Below are positions 1-14,252 of a stretch of 64,000 nucleotides of DNA, one piece after another. The position numbers and the translations under genes are program-made. Source of the stretch: Candidatus Sulfotelmatobacter sp. (lineage in GTDB: Bacteria; Vulcanimicrobiota; Vulcanimicrobiia; Vulcanimicrobiales; Vulcanimicrobiaceae); the NCBI GenBank assembly GCA_035504415.1, contig DATJRY010000011.1:310001-374000 (forward strand), in the 5' to 3' direction. The notes under the pieces were generated by a model. The model did not search any database. It was not told the origin of the DNA and was given only the letters and a program-made list of their open reading frames with translations. Positions within the stretch are counted from its first letter, which is position 1; every line of letters starts with the position of its first letter.

Positions 1-1989
1 GTCGTCGGCATCCTGGTCGACGACTCGACGGTCGTGCTCGAGAACATCGAGCGCCACTTCGAGCTGGGACAGTCGCCGGCCGAAGCCGCGGTCAGCGGCC
101 GAACCGAGATCGGGACGGCGGCCGTCGTCATCACCCTAGTCGACGTGGTCGTGTTCTTGCCGATCGCGTTCCTGCAGGGACAGGTCGGCCGCAACCTGGC
201 CGAGTTCGGCATCGTGGTCGTCATCTCGACGCTGACCTCGCTGTTCGTCTCGTTCACGATCACACCGAGCCTCGCCGGCAACTGGGCGCTCAAGTCGCAC
301 TGGAAGCCGCCGTTCTTCATTCGCGCCTTCGAGCGCGGCTTCAGCAACGTGCGCTCCTGGTACGCGCACAAGGTGTTGCCGTGGGGGCTCTCTCATCGCG
401 TGATCGTCGTCGCGGTCTGTGCCGCCTCGTTCGTGTTCGCGATGTCGTTGGTCCCGCTGGGCATCGTCGGCTCGACGTTCATCCCGCCGGTCGACCGCGG
501 CGAGATCTTCATGCAAATCACCTATCCCGTCGGGACGCCGCTGGCGACGACCTCGCAGGCGGTGTTCACGCTCGAGCGCGCGATCCGTCGGTATCCCGAC
601 ATCGACGCCGACACGGCGGTGGCGGGCGGCTACTCCTCGCCGTTCGGGGGCTTCCTGGTCCAAGGCAACGTCGGGCAGGTCCACCTGTTCTTGGACGACG
701 ACCGGCGCCATTCGACGAACTACTGGGTCAGCCAATACACGAAGCTCGCTCACAAGGTCTTGCCGGACGCGAACGTCGTGGTCATCCCGGCGACGGGCAC
801 CGGCGGCGGCAACGCGCAGCCCGTCGACGAGCTCGTCACCGACGTCTCGGGCGGCGACCCCACCCCGTACGCGGAAAAAGTCTATCAAGCACTGGTTCAG
901 ACGCCGGGAGCGACGAACGTCTACAGCGCCGCATCGCAGCTCACCCCGCAGGTGGAGCTGCGCTTCGACCGCGCCCGCGCCCGCGCGCTCAACGTGAGCA
1001 TCGGGAACGCCGCCACGGCGGCCGAAGCCGCGTTCGGCGGCGCCATCGCCACCCAGTTCAACACGCCCGACGGCCTCGAGCAGGTCCAAGTCATCTATCC
1101 GCTCGAGGACCAGTCACAGCTCTCGGCGATCTCGGAGATCCCGGTTCGCGCGACCAACGGGAGCGTCGTCCACTTGGGCGACTTCTCGACCTTCGTTTGG
1201 ACCCCGGCGCCGCCGCTGATCACGCGCGTGGATCGCAACAGCGTCGTCGACATCAGCTCGAACGTCGCGCCCGGCGAGTCGCTCTCGAACGTCCAGAAGG
1301 CGTTCACGGCGCGCGTCAAGGCGCTCAACCTGCCCAAGAACATCATCGTGCGGCCGCGTCCGCTGGGTCAGCAAGATCTGATGGGTCAGACCCTCGAGGG
1401 CCTGGGCGGCTCGCTGATCCTCTCGGTCGTCCTGGTGTTCTTGCTGATGGTCGCGCTCTACAACAGCTATCGCTCGCCGCTGATCATCTTGTTCTCGGTC
1501 CCGGTGGCCGCGTTCGGCGCGCTCGGCGCGCTGGCGATCACGCGCGGGACGCTCAACTTGTTCTCGCTGATCGGGACGATCTTGCTGGTCGGGATCGTGA
1601 CCAAGAACGGCATCCTGCTGGTCGACTACGCGAACACGCTGCGCGAGCGCGGCCGTTCGAAGCTCGACGCGATCAAGGAGAGCGCGTTCACCCGGTTCCG
1701 CCCGATCATCATGACGTCGATCTCGGTCGTGGCCGGCAACTTCCCGCTGGCGCTGGCGCTCGAGCCGGGCTCGGAAGTGCGATCCAGCCTGGGCGTCGTC
1801 GTCATCGGCGGCATCCTCAGCTCGCTGGTACTCACGCTGGTGCTGGTGCCGGTCATGTACATGTACTTGGCGCCCGAGCACTTCCACGGCAGCCACCACA
1901 TCGAGTCGACCGACGACGACGGCGACGGGCGCCACGTCGTACCGCACGGCATCGTCGACGGACACGGGACGCTGCCCGCGCGGGCCTGA
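1..1989 (+). CDS. RND efflux permease (AcrB/HAE1-type), 5'-truncated by window edge
   Basis: The reading frame is open from base 1, which encodes the conserved transmembrane-4 motif GILVDDSTVVLENIE, where the two Asp residues relay protons. About 662 residues remain, corresponding to the second half of the first repeat and all of the second. The segment GQTLEGLGGSLILSVVLVFL starts the second membrane block, and IGTILLVGIVTKNGILLVDYAN is the TM10 equivalent. The family uses proton influx to pump drugs or other compounds through a periplasmic adaptor and outer-membrane channel. The start and any adaptor gene lie upstream of the window. The C-terminal tail after the last membrane helix is unusual, being His- and Asp-rich (HFHGSHH, then DDDGDG), and could bind metal. 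A terminator follows, so this ends its operon. Substrate cannot be inferred. Confidence 0.93.
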   Translation, partial: VVGILVDDSTVVLENIERHFELGQSPAEAAVSGRTEIGTAAVVITLVDVVVFLPIAFLQGQVGRNLAEFGIVVVISTLTSLFVSFTITPSLAGNWALKSHWKPPFFIRAFERGFSNVRSWYAHKVLPWGLSHRVIVVAVCAASFVFAMSLVPLGIVGSTFIPPVDRGEIFMQITYPVGTPLATTSQAVFTLERAIRRYPDIDADTAVAGGYSSPFGGFLVQGNVGQVHLFLDDDRRHSTNYWVSQYTKLAHKVLPDANVVVIPATGTGGGNAQPVDELVTDVSGGDPTPYAEKVYQALVQTPGATNVYSAASQLTPQVELRFDRARARALNVSIGNAATAAEAAFGGAIATQFNTPDGLEQVQVIYPLEDQSQLSAISEIPVRATNGSVVHLGDFSTFVWTPAPPLITRVDRNSVVDISSNVAPGESLSNVQKAFTARVKALNLPKNIIVRPRPLGQQDLMGQTLEGLGGSLILSVVLVFLLMVALYNSYRSPLIILFSVPVAAFGALGALAITRGTLNLFSLIGTILLVGIVTKNGILLVDYANTLRERGRSKLDAIKESAFTRFRPIIMTSISVVAGNFPLALALEPGSEVRSSLGVVVIGGILSSLVLTLVLVPVMYMYLAPEHFHGSHHIESTDDDGDGRHVVPHGIVDGHGTLPARA

Positions 1990-2023
1990 CGCCAGGGCGC
2001 GAAACGCGCGGTAGCGGTCCCTT

Positions 2024-2061
2024 CGCACCCCGGCGCTCGCCCGCCGGGGTGCGACTTTTTT
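2024..2061 (+). terminator. Strong Rho-independent terminator after the RND gene
   Basis: An 11-bp perfect stem (CGCACCCCGGC at 2024-2034 with GCCGGGGTGCG at 2043-2053) encloses an 8-base loop. It is followed by AC and six T residues (2056-2061). This separates the RND operon from the surface-protein cluster that begins at 2217. Confidence 0.92.
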
Positions 2062-2090
2062 CGCATCCCCACGACCAGGCTGCTAAGTCT

Positions 2091-2100
2091 AGGTTAACCT
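2091..2100. promoter_or_regulatory. Perfect 10-bp palindrome AGGTTAACCT upstream of the surface cluster
   Basis: The palindrome sits between the terminator and the first gene of the 2217-12245 cluster, about 117 bases before the start codon. It could be an operator for the cluster. No clear -35/-10 pair could be assigned next to it, so a regulatory role is only a guess. Confidence 0.25.
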
Positions 2101-2216
2101 CACGCTCGGCCTATCGGAGGGCGCTAAAGCGAGCCAAATCACAGCCCGATCCTCCTAACACGGGGTGTGCCTTCCCCCTCCCCTTCCTTTGGATTGCTTC
2201 GCGAAAGGAATCGCAC

Positions 2217-2984
2217 GTGAGGAAAGTAGCGGCCGCACTCGGCGCGCTCACCATCGCCGCCACCGTGAGTGCCGTCCCCGCCGGGGCCGCCACGCAGACC
2301 GGTGCGGTGAAGTTCGGTTGGACCATCCCGGCGGCGTTCACCGCCCATTTGGCGTCCGACTACAAGACCGCTCAGTCCGCCTTCGCGACGGGCACGGGCA
2401 CCATCCAGACCAGCACCAGCGCCGGCTCGGGCACCTGCACGACCCCGGCGACGGACGCGTACAACAGTTACACGCTCACCTTCGGCACGGTCACGCCGGG
2501 CACGGGTGCGACGGGCTGTAACTACCAGAACGCGATCGGCATCTCGGTCAACACGAACGACGCGGCCGGCTATCAGGTCTACGAGTCGCTCGACGTGACC
2601 GCCGCGCCGGCCAACTACGGCATCTGCGTCTACACGGACGGCGCGACCGCGACCGCGACGACGCCGGCCTCGACCAACGGCACGGCGCCCGGCGCCGCGA
2701 CCTTCAACGCCGGCGGCGTCGCCACGGCGTGCGCCGGCTCGGGCACGCTGCTCGGCCCGGCCTCCGGCACGGTCACCAACCCGGGCGTCGGCGGCGACGT
2801 CGGCTCGGCCGGCAGCGCGACCGCGACGGGACTGCCGACGACGGCGGTGTGGACGGTGGCCGCCGGCACGCCGGCGACCGGGACGAACTTCTACGGTGAA
2901 GACGTCCAGCTGGACATTCCGACGGCGGCGCCGTCGGTGACCAACGCCGCGCACGCGATCATCGTCTACTTCGTCCCCGGATAA
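2217..2984 (+). CDS. Secreted four-cysteine pilin-like / SCPU-like surface subunit 1
   Basis: 255 residues. The GTG start is chosen because GAAAGGA lies 7 bases upstream and the protein then begins with a classic signal peptide (positive MRK, hydrophobic core, AGA cleavage near residue 25). Four cysteines at about 74, 101, 137 and 172 have almost exactly the spacing seen in the protein at 3777-4505, and both share a TGC-[ND]-Y-[QK]-NA block followed by TND. The mature protein is Gly/Ala/Thr-rich and predicted beta, ending in a hydrophobic strand. This recalls pilin-like or spore-coat-U-like subunits, which are completed by a strand from a neighbour. It is followed 7 bases later by a chaperone-like gene. 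The family assignment is inference; the paralogy is seen directly. Confidence 0.7.
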   Translation: MRKVAAALGALTIAATVSAVPAGAATQTGAVKFGWTIPAAFTAHLASDYKTAQSAFATGTGTIQTSTSAGSGTCTTPATDAYNSYTLTFGTVTPGTGATGCNYQNAIGISVNTNDAAGYQVYESLDVTAAPANYGICVYTDGATATATTPASTNGTAPGAATFNAGGVATACAGSGTLLGPASGTVTNPGVGGDVGSAGSATATGLPTTAVWTVAAGTPATGTNFYGEDVQLDIPTAAPSVTNAAHAIIVYFVPG

Positions 2985-2991
2985 CCCGACG

Positions 2992-3777
2992 ATGCGCGTA
3001 CCCGCGCGACGAGTGGCGATCCTGAGCGCGGCGGTGGCCGCCGCGCTCACGGTCGCGCCTGCGTACGCGGACCTGAGCCTCGATATCCAGCCGGCTCGCT
3101 ACGAGATCGAAGCCGCGCCGGGCACGAGTAAGACGGTTCCCATCACCATTCGCAACGTCGGCACCGGCGCGACCCACGTCGTCGCGGCGATGGCCGACTA
3201 CGTCCTCTCCGAGGACGGCAAAGCCAGCTTCCCGACCTCCGGCACGAACCGGTACTCGTCCGGCAAGTGGGGGTCGGTCAACCCGCGCGAGTTCGACCTG
3301 CAGCCGGGCGCCTTCGAACAGATTCGCTACACGGTCAGCGTCCCGGCCAACGCGCACGGTGAGTACGCGACCCTGATCTTCTTCACGACGCGTCCGCCCC
3401 GCAAGCCGGGCGGCTTCGGCTTGACCGAGCGCGTCGCGGCGCGCATGTACGTCGTCACGCCCGACGGGGGAAATCCCAACGGCGCGGTGACCGACGTCAG
3501 CTCGCAGCCGCAGACCCTGGGCCGCCGCTACGCGGTCGCCTTCAAGAACGAAGGCGACATGCACGTCTACATCAACGGCCACGTCGACGTCGCGCAAGGC
3601 GGCACCGTGGTCGACCGCGTCACGCTGCCCAAGGACGTGCTCGTCGAGCGCGGCGGCAAGCGCATCGTCTCGGCCGACGGCAAGACGTTACCGCCCGGCA
3701 CCTACACCGCCACCGCGGTGATCGACTACGGCGGTGCCTCGCGCGTCGCCGGAAGGACGGCGTTCGTCGTCCACTGA
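2992..3777 (+). CDS. Secreted two-Ig-domain protein, PapD/WxLIP-like chaperone 1
   Basis: 261 residues with a signal peptide ending near residue 26 (APAYA). Residues about 28-150 form one Ig-like beta domain with PG-rich turns, an invariant NPREFD block and a PGAF strand. Residues about 155-261 form a second, ending DYGG..R..GR..F. The layout resembles periplasmic pilus chaperones and the DUF916/DUF3324 WxL-interacting proteins, both of which hold beta subunits through an Ig pair. A close paralogue lies at 4510-5298; they share VERGG, PG-Y and DYGGA blocks. The stop codon overlaps the next ATG (TGATG), so it is translationally coupled to the second pilin-like gene. Expected location is the periplasm or cell surface. 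Chaperone function is inferred from fold and gene pairing. Confidence 0.68.
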   Translation: MRVPARRVAILSAAVAAALTVAPAYADLSLDIQPARYEIEAAPGTSKTVPITIRNVGTGATHVVAAMADYVLSEDGKASFPTSGTNRYSSGKWGSVNPREFDLQPGAFEQIRYTVSVPANAHGEYATLIFFTTRPPRKPGGFGLTERVAARMYVVTPDGGNPNGAVTDVSSQPQTLGRRYAVAFKNEGDMHVYINGHVDVAQGGTVVDRVTLPKDVLVERGGKRIVSADGKTLPPGTYTATAVIDYGGASRVAGRTAFVVH

Positions 3778-4505
3778 TGATGTTCTCGCCGCGCCGTCTG
3801 TTGGGGCTGCTCGCCGTGCTCGCGTTCGCCGCGGGCGCGCGCCCTGCCGCAGCCACGACGACCACCGTGTACGGCAGCGGCAACCCGATCGTCGAGTGGA
3901 ACCAGGCGACGACCGGGACGCTCAACCTCTACCCCAACTACAGCACGACGACCGGCCAGACCAACGTCTCGGGGATCGGCAGCATCGTCGCCGCGTCGAA
4001 CGCGGCCTTCACCGGCGGCGCGGGCTGCACGGCCTCGCCCGCGCAGACCTCCAACATCATCGACTTCTCCGACGTTTACGCGCCCGCGGCCGGCAAGACG
4101 ACCGGCTGCGACTACAAGAACGCGCTCTCGATCGGCGTGACGACCAACGACACCAACGGCTGGAACGTCACCGAGCTGCTGCAGCTCGGTCCGGGCGCCG
4201 GGATCTACCTGTGCGGGATCCCCAACGGCACGATGTACACGGGCACGCCCAGCGCGGCGTCGCCGATGACCGGCAGCAGCGCGACGACGACCTCCGCCTC
4301 GATCAACGAGACGACCTGCGCGGGCACCGGTCAGCTGACGATCGGCGCCGGCAGCGCGACGCCGACGGCGCAGACGATCATCGCGACCAACACCGGCAGC
4401 GGCACCTTCTACATGGGCCAAGACGTCCTGATGCTGCTGACCAACACCACCTACGCCTCCGGCGCGTACAGCGACACGATGACCGTGACGCTGACGATGA
4501 ACTAG
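3777..4505 (+). CDS. Secreted four-cysteine pilin-like / SCPU-like surface subunit 2
   Basis: 242 residues; signal peptide about 1-26 (core LLGLLAVLAFAAG, cleavage after PAAA). Cysteines at about 84, 111, 146 and 181 are spaced 27, 35 and 35 residues apart, against 27, 36 and 35 in the protein at 2217-2984. The TTGCDYKNAL..GVTTND block is also shared. The C terminus (GAYSDTMTVTLTMN) is the final-strand pattern seen in spore-coat-U and fimbrial-type beta domains. Its start is coupled to the preceding chaperone-like gene by a 1-base overlap, and the next chaperone-like gene begins 4 bases after its stop. It is probably a structural subunit exported through the cell envelope. Confidence 0.7.
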   Translation: MMFSPRRLLGLLAVLAFAAGARPAAATTTTVYGSGNPIVEWNQATTGTLNLYPNYSTTTGQTNVSGIGSIVAASNAAFTGGAGCTASPAQTSNIIDFSDVYAPAAGKTTGCDYKNALSIGVTTNDTNGWNVTELLQLGPGAGIYLCGIPNGTMYTGTPSAASPMTGSSATTTSASINETTCAGTGQLTIGAGSATPTAQTIIATNTGSGTFYMGQDVLMLLTNTTYASGAYSDTMTVTLTMN

Positions 4506-4509
4506 GCCG

Positions 4510-5298
4510 ATGCTGCGCACGCGCTTCGCGACGACGCTCGCTCTGACGGCGCTGATCGTGGCCCCGGCCGCGGCCCAAGGCCCCGGGAGCACCGGCCTGT
4601 CGGTCACGCCCGGCAAGGTCGACATCACCGTCGCGGCCGCCGGCACCTACAACGTCCCGCTGACGGTGCGCAACAACGCCCCCACGCCCACGCACGTCGT
4701 CGTCAGCCTGGACGACTTCCGGCTCGACGAAGGCGGCAACTACGCCTACGTGCCGGCCGGCAGCCGGACCGATTCCGACGCCCGCTGGCTGGCGGTGAAC
4801 CCGCGCGAGTTCGACGTGGCGGCGGGCGCGTTCCAACAAGTGCAGCTGACGCTGAGCGTTCCGCGCGCGCCGCTGACCGGCGAATACGCCGGCGCGCTGC
4901 TGGTCCAGACGCGCCAGGCGCGGCGCAGCGGCGGCCTGACGTTCTCGGCACGCATCGCGACCAAGGTCTACGCCACGATCGACGGCACGGCGCACCCGCA
5001 GGCCGCCGTCACCGGGCTGAGCGCGACGCAGGACGAGCACGGGATGCGCTATCACCTCGCGTTCCGCGACACCGGCAACACGCATCTTTACGTCAAAGGG
5101 CGGATCGAGGTCCGGCGCGGTGAAGCGCTGGTCCAGACGCTCGCGCTCCCGGCCTCGATGCTCGTCGAGCGCGGCGGTGAGCGCACGATCGAATTGAGCG
5201 GCGCGCGGCTCGCGCCCGCCTTGTACGAAGTCGTCGCAATTCTCGACTACGGTGGCGCGACGCGAACCGGTGGGAGGATCCGTTTCGATGCGCGTTAG
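4510..5298 (+). CDS. Secreted two-Ig-domain protein, PapD/WxLIP-like chaperone 2
   Basis: 262 residues, a paralogue of the protein at 2992-3777 with the same two-domain plan. There is a signal peptide to about residue 22 (APAAA), a first Ig-like domain with the NPREFDV..GAFQQVQLTLSVP block, and a second with HLYVKGRIEVRRG, a shared VERGGER block and DYGGATR near the end. The last 11 bases overlap the start of the large surface protein, so expression is coupled. One chaperone-like protein per pilin-like subunit suggests dedicated subunit-chaperone pairs. Whether it is a true chaperone or an anchoring protein cannot be settled from sequence alone. Confidence 0.68.
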   Translation: MLRTRFATTLALTALIVAPAAAQGPGSTGLSVTPGKVDITVAAAGTYNVPLTVRNNAPTPTHVVVSLDDFRLDEGGNYAYVPAGSRTDSDARWLAVNPREFDVAAGAFQQVQLTLSVPRAPLTGEYAGALLVQTRQARRSGGLTFSARIATKVYATIDGTAHPQAAVTGLSATQDEHGMRYHLAFRDTGNTHLYVKGRIEVRRGEALVQTLALPASMLVERGGERTIELSGARLAPALYEVVAILDYGGATRTGGRIRFDAR

Positions 5299-8200
5299 AT
5301 CCGCACTCGTCGTCTTGGCGGCGCTGACCGCGGTGACGAGCGCCGCGTTCGCCGCGCCGTTCTCCGAGCTGGTGCAGCCCGCGATGCGCGCGCTGCCCAC
5401 GACCGTCCGCGCGACGCCCACCGCCTCGCCGTCGGCCTCGCCCGCGGCCAAGACGGGGTGGACGAACGGTGCGCGTCCGCTGCCGCCGCTTCCGCCGATG
5501 CCCAAGGGCACCTCGAAGATCCGCCGCATCCGTTCGGCCAACGGCGCCTGCATCGAGTTCTCGTTCGAGAGCAACGCCTGCGTCGACAACGGCAACGCGA
5601 GCGAGAACTTCACCGCCGGCTCGAACATCACGTGGCAGGCGATCAAGCTGCCGGCGACGACCGCGGTCTACAAGGACTACGTGCTCACGCCGACCAACGG
5701 CGGCGCGCCGACGGCGATCTCGACGACCGCGTACGCCGGGCCGACCGGCACGAGCCACACGCAGACCGGCGTCACCAACGGCATCTACGTCTTCGCGGTC
5801 CTCAACACGTCGACCAACAACTGGGACGACATCGCCTACGTGCTGGTCGGCTCGCCGGTCGCGATCGAGACCTACACCGACGGCTCGCTCTCCTCGAAAT
5901 CGCAGAACTTCACCACCAGCGCCAGCGGCGCCGCGACCGTCTACATCGCGGCGACCGGGCTCAACGCGACCGACTCGTACGCGATCGGCATCGAGGACCA
6001 GATCACCGGCAAGTGCGTCTACACCGCGCCGGCGTCGGCCCAGACGACCACGCCCTCGACGCTGTGTCAGCTCGGCAGTACCGCGGTGACCGGCACCAAC
6101 CCCAACGGCAACGGCACGCTGGTGGCCAACTGGGGTCTCACGCTCCAAACCTATCCGACGGTGCCCTTCCAGGACACCTACATGGTCACGGTCTACGATC
6201 AGACCGCGAACCAGCGCGTCGCGACGCGGCTGTTCGCCGTCATCGACGGCCGCACGACGGGCAGCACCGGACGGATCAACCTGCAGTTCGTCAACAACGT
6301 CGGCACGACGTCGGGCGCCTCGCATCAGCGCATCGCGTGGAACGGTACCGCGACCTCGGTCGACGACCCCAGTCAGACGTACATGAACCTCGAGTTCGGC
6401 GCCAGCGGCTTGCCTTCGGGCGACACCGACAACCTGGTGCTGGCGATCACCGACCCGACCGGCAACGTCATGAAAGAGACGACGACGACCGAGAACTACG
6501 GGACGACGATCATCACGCCCAGCTACAACCAGTGGGCGCTCCCGACCGAGACGCTGCCGTTCGAGCAGGCCTTCCCCGGCAGCACCTGGGAGGCGACGAT
6601 CTACGACTCGGTGTCCAAGCAGATGGTCGCGGCGCAGTCGTTCCAGGTGCTGGGCTACTCGGGCAGCGTGCTGTTCCAGAACCCGACCGCCGCCTCGACC
6701 GTCATCCCGACCTCGCCCGGCTACGTGACGACCTCGCTGGCGTTCACCAACACCAGCGATCAGACGTTCGGCACCAACAACGGCGACCCGCTGGTCGAGT
6801 TCTACGCGACGACCGCGGCCAGCGCGAACAAGCTGACCAAGATCACCTTGCTGGCGCCGGGGTCGAGTACCACCTGCACGCCGGCGTCGGGCGCGCCTTG
6901 CAGCGGCACCTACGCCGACACGTCGGGCAACGCGTGGACGGCCAGCGTCGCGTGCGGCACCTGCGGCACCAACGCGGACTACACGATCACGGTCACGCCG
7001 GTCTCGGCCTCGACGGTGATGAAGCCCGGCTCGTCGGTCACCGTGAGCGGACTGACGTTCTACGGCACCTCGTGCACGACCAACTACGGCTGCGTCTTCG
7101 AGTCCGCGGTCGTGCCGCAGGACGCGATCGTCGCCGGCACGCTCTCGGGCGGCACCGACGTCTCCAACCCGTTCGTGCTCACCAATCAAGCCGGCGGCGA
7201 CACCGCGACCGGGTCGGCATGGCTGGCGGGCTATTACGACTCCGGGGGTGCCTGGCACGCCAACCAGGACGCCGGCTACACGCCGCGCTTCAATCAGGCC
7301 ACGATGGCGCTCAACAACCCGTTCACCAGCGCCGCCTCGAAGCTGGTCTTCGCCTACAAGGTCAACGACACGTCGACCGAGACGATTCAGATCTTCGACC
7401 TGCTGCTGCCTTCGGGGATGCCGGAGAGCACGGTCGCGGTCGACTCGCACTCGCCCAACGCCGCGACCATCACGACCAACGGATACTGCGACGGCATCCC
7501 GCGCGCCACCATCTGCGTGACGCCCTCGACCACCATCGCGGCCGGCACCTCGCAAACGTTCTACTTCTCGATCACGCCGCCGTCGACGTCGTTCTCGTAC
7601 ACCGACCTGGTCGGAACGCTGATCCAGACCAGCTACGACGGATACGCCGTCTTCCCGGTGACGATCACGCCGTCCGGCACCAACACGACCTTCATCGGCA
7701 GCCCGACGTCGGTCGACTCGACGGCGCTCGCCGCGTACTCGCTCAACGGGGCGCTGATGGTCGGCCAGGTGACGCCGGGCAGCGTCGGCACCAACACGAC
7801 CAACACGCTGGACTTCAACTTCCGCAACACCGCCGCCGGTGCCGATCCGTTCCCCGATGAGATCGACTTCGTCGCGTTGCAGATACCGTATCAAACCTAC
7901 GCCACGTTCCCGACCGCCTGCGGCGCGCTGACGGTCTCGACGACGGGCTGGTCGTGCCTGTCCGTGAGCAGCGGCACCGGCCAGCCGACGACCTACTACT
8001 TCGGCCAGTGCTCGCAGCAGGTCTCACCGCTGCCGACGCTGCCGGCCAGCTCGACGAGCTTCGGTTCCGACAACCTGACCGTCTGCCCGTTCTCGACGCA
8101 GAACGAGCCGTACTCGTTGACCTCGGGCAGCATCTTGAACGTCAGCATCCCGGTCACCACCGGGAGCGCGTCGACGGGAACGCCGATCACCATCAGCAGC

Positions 8201-9301
8201 TGGGGCCACGGCGCGACGACCGACGCCTGGACGACGCCGGTCAACTCGACGCTCTCGGTGCAGCCGAGCGCGGCGGCCGGCGTCGGCTTCTCCGAGATCA
8301 GCAACGTGTCGGGGACGCTGGTTCCGATCACCCCCGGCACGCAGCCCTCGATCGCCGGCAACTACAACGCGACCACCGGCAACACGTACGTCTACACGAT
8401 CAAGAACACCGGCAACGTCGCCATCACCAGCGCGGTCATCGCGATCCCCGGCGAGGACACGACCGGCTCCAACGGCGCCGACTCGAGCGGTGTGATCTGG
8501 AAGATCACCGCCGCGCCCACCCTGACGATGTCCTCGACGGGCACCGCCGACGGCTGCACCGAGACGTACGCCAACCCGACCAGCGGCACCGCGACCAACG
8601 GCAACATCACGATCACGTGCCCGTCCGGCGTGTTCACGCAGGGCAACACGCTGAGCGTGCAGTTCACCGCGCTGGCGCCCGACAAGATCAACTCGACCTA
8701 CAACTTCCCGGCGACGATCAACGGCTCGACGACGGCGGCGACCTCGAACTGGTACGCCGACACGCAGATCCTCATCGCGCTCTCGGCCAACGTCGCGGTC
8801 GCGGTCAATGGCTCGGCCTCGTGCGCCGGCGTCACGCTGACGCCGGCGACGCTGACCGTCAACTTCGGCACCGTGCCGGCCAGCACGAACCGGAACTGCG
8901 CCGACGCGATGATCGTCACCGTCACCACCGACGCCTCGGACCCGACCAACTGGACGCTCTACGCGTCGGTCGACGCCAACCCGTCGCGCACCGGCGCCGG
9001 TTCGGCCAACGAGCTGAACCTGGAGACCGACAGCACCAACTCGACCGGCGCGACGACGGTGCCGTGCCCGACCAGCATCACGCCGCCGTGCATGGCATAC
9101 GACAACACCGCCGCCTACACGCCGGTGCTGCTGACCTCCACCGGCAGCGGAACGCGCCTGGCGTACACCACCCAAGGCGGGACCGGCGACGACACCAACC
9201 CGATCAAGATCTACGTGAACTATCAGGTCAGCATCGGCACCGAGACGGTGCCGCCGACCGGCCACCAGCAGACGATCACGTACACGTGGATCGCGAATTG
9301 A
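5288..9301 (+). CDS. Giant secreted Ig-like-repeat surface protein, candidate tip adhesin
   Basis: 1337 residues. The ATG at 5288 is chosen over an upstream in-frame start because GGGAGGA precedes it and it begins a signal peptide (MRVRSALVVLAAL, cleavage near residue 22, AFA). A Pro/Thr/Ser linker follows at about 35-85. The rest is a chain of Thr/Asn/Gly-rich beta modules; one near residue 1040 (NTYVYTIKNTGNVAITSAVI) resembles DUF11/CARDB-type repeats. The last ~200 residues contain NCADAMIVTVTTD followed by a terminal TITYTWIAN strand, echoing the pilin-like subunits upstream, so the protein may be assembled onto the same fibre. Numerous Cys pairs suggest disulfides. It lies within a tightly coupled cluster, between the chaperone-like and usher-like genes. 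Adhesin function is inferred. Confidence 0.72.
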   Translation: MRVRSALVVLAALTAVTSAAFAAPFSELVQPAMRALPTTVRATPTASPSASPAAKTGWTNGARPLPPLPPMPKGTSKIRRIRSANGACIEFSFESNACVDNGNASENFTAGSNITWQAIKLPATTAVYKDYVLTPTNGGAPTAISTTAYAGPTGTSHTQTGVTNGIYVFAVLNTSTNNWDDIAYVLVGSPVAIETYTDGSLSSKSQNFTTSASGAATVYIAATGLNATDSYAIGIEDQITGKCVYTAPASAQTTTPSTLCQLGSTAVTGTNPNGNGTLVANWGLTLQTYPTVPFQDTYMVTVYDQTANQRVATRLFAVIDGRTTGSTGRINLQFVNNVGTTSGASHQRIAWNGTATSVDDPSQTYMNLEFGASGLPSGDTDNLVLAITDPTGNVMKETTTTENYGTTIITPSYNQWALPTETLPFEQAFPGSTWEATIYDSVSKQMVAAQSFQVLGYSGSVLFQNPTAASTVIPTSPGYVTTSLAFTNTSDQTFGTNNGDPLVEFYATTAASANKLTKITLLAPGSSTTCTPASGAPCSGTYADTSGNAWTASVACGTCGTNADYTITVTPVSASTVMKPGSSVTVSGLTFYGTSCTTNYGCVFESAVVPQDAIVAGTLSGGTDVSNPFVLTNQAGGDTATGSAWLAGYYDSGGAWHANQDAGYTPRFNQATMALNNPFTSAASKLVFAYKVNDTSTETIQIFDLLLPSGMPESTVAVDSHSPNAATITTNGYCDGIPRATICVTPSTTIAAGTSQTFYFSITPPSTSFSYTDLVGTLIQTSYDGYAVFPVTITPSGTNTTFIGSPTSVDSTALAAYSLNGALMVGQVTPGSVGTNTTNTLDFNFRNTAAGADPFPDEIDFVALQIPYQTYATFPTACGALTVSTTGWSCLSVSSGTGQPTTYYFGQCSQQVSPLPTLPASSTSFGSDNLTVCPFSTQNEPYSLTSGSILNVSIPVTTGSASTGTPITISSWGHGATTDAWTTPVNSTLSVQPSAAAGVGFSEISNVSGTLVPITPGTQPSIAGNYNATTGNTYVYTIKNTGNVAITSAVIAIPGEDTTGSNGADSSGVIWKITAAPTLTMSSTGTADGCTETYANPTSGTATNGNITITCPSGVFTQGNTLSVQFTALAPDKINSTYNFPATINGSTTAATSNWYADTQILIALSANVAVAVNGSASCAGVTLTPATLTVNFGTVPASTNRNCADAMIVTVTTDASDPTNWTLYASVDANPSRTGAGSANELNLETDSTNSTGATTVPCPTSITPPCMAYDNTAAYTPVLLTSTGSGTRLAYTTQGGTGDDTNPIKIYVNYQVSIGTETVPPTGHQQTITYTWIAN

Positions 9302-9302
9302 C

Positions 9303-14252
<4,950 letters not shown>

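Noticed and set aside
5093-7894. Very long open frames opposite the surface cluster and opposite ligA, uvrA and the liv/hyu genes
   Set aside because: In a GC-rich genome the frame opposite a real gene stays open by chance. The translations are Arg/Gly/Ala-rich without domains, and the sense genes have recognisable folds.
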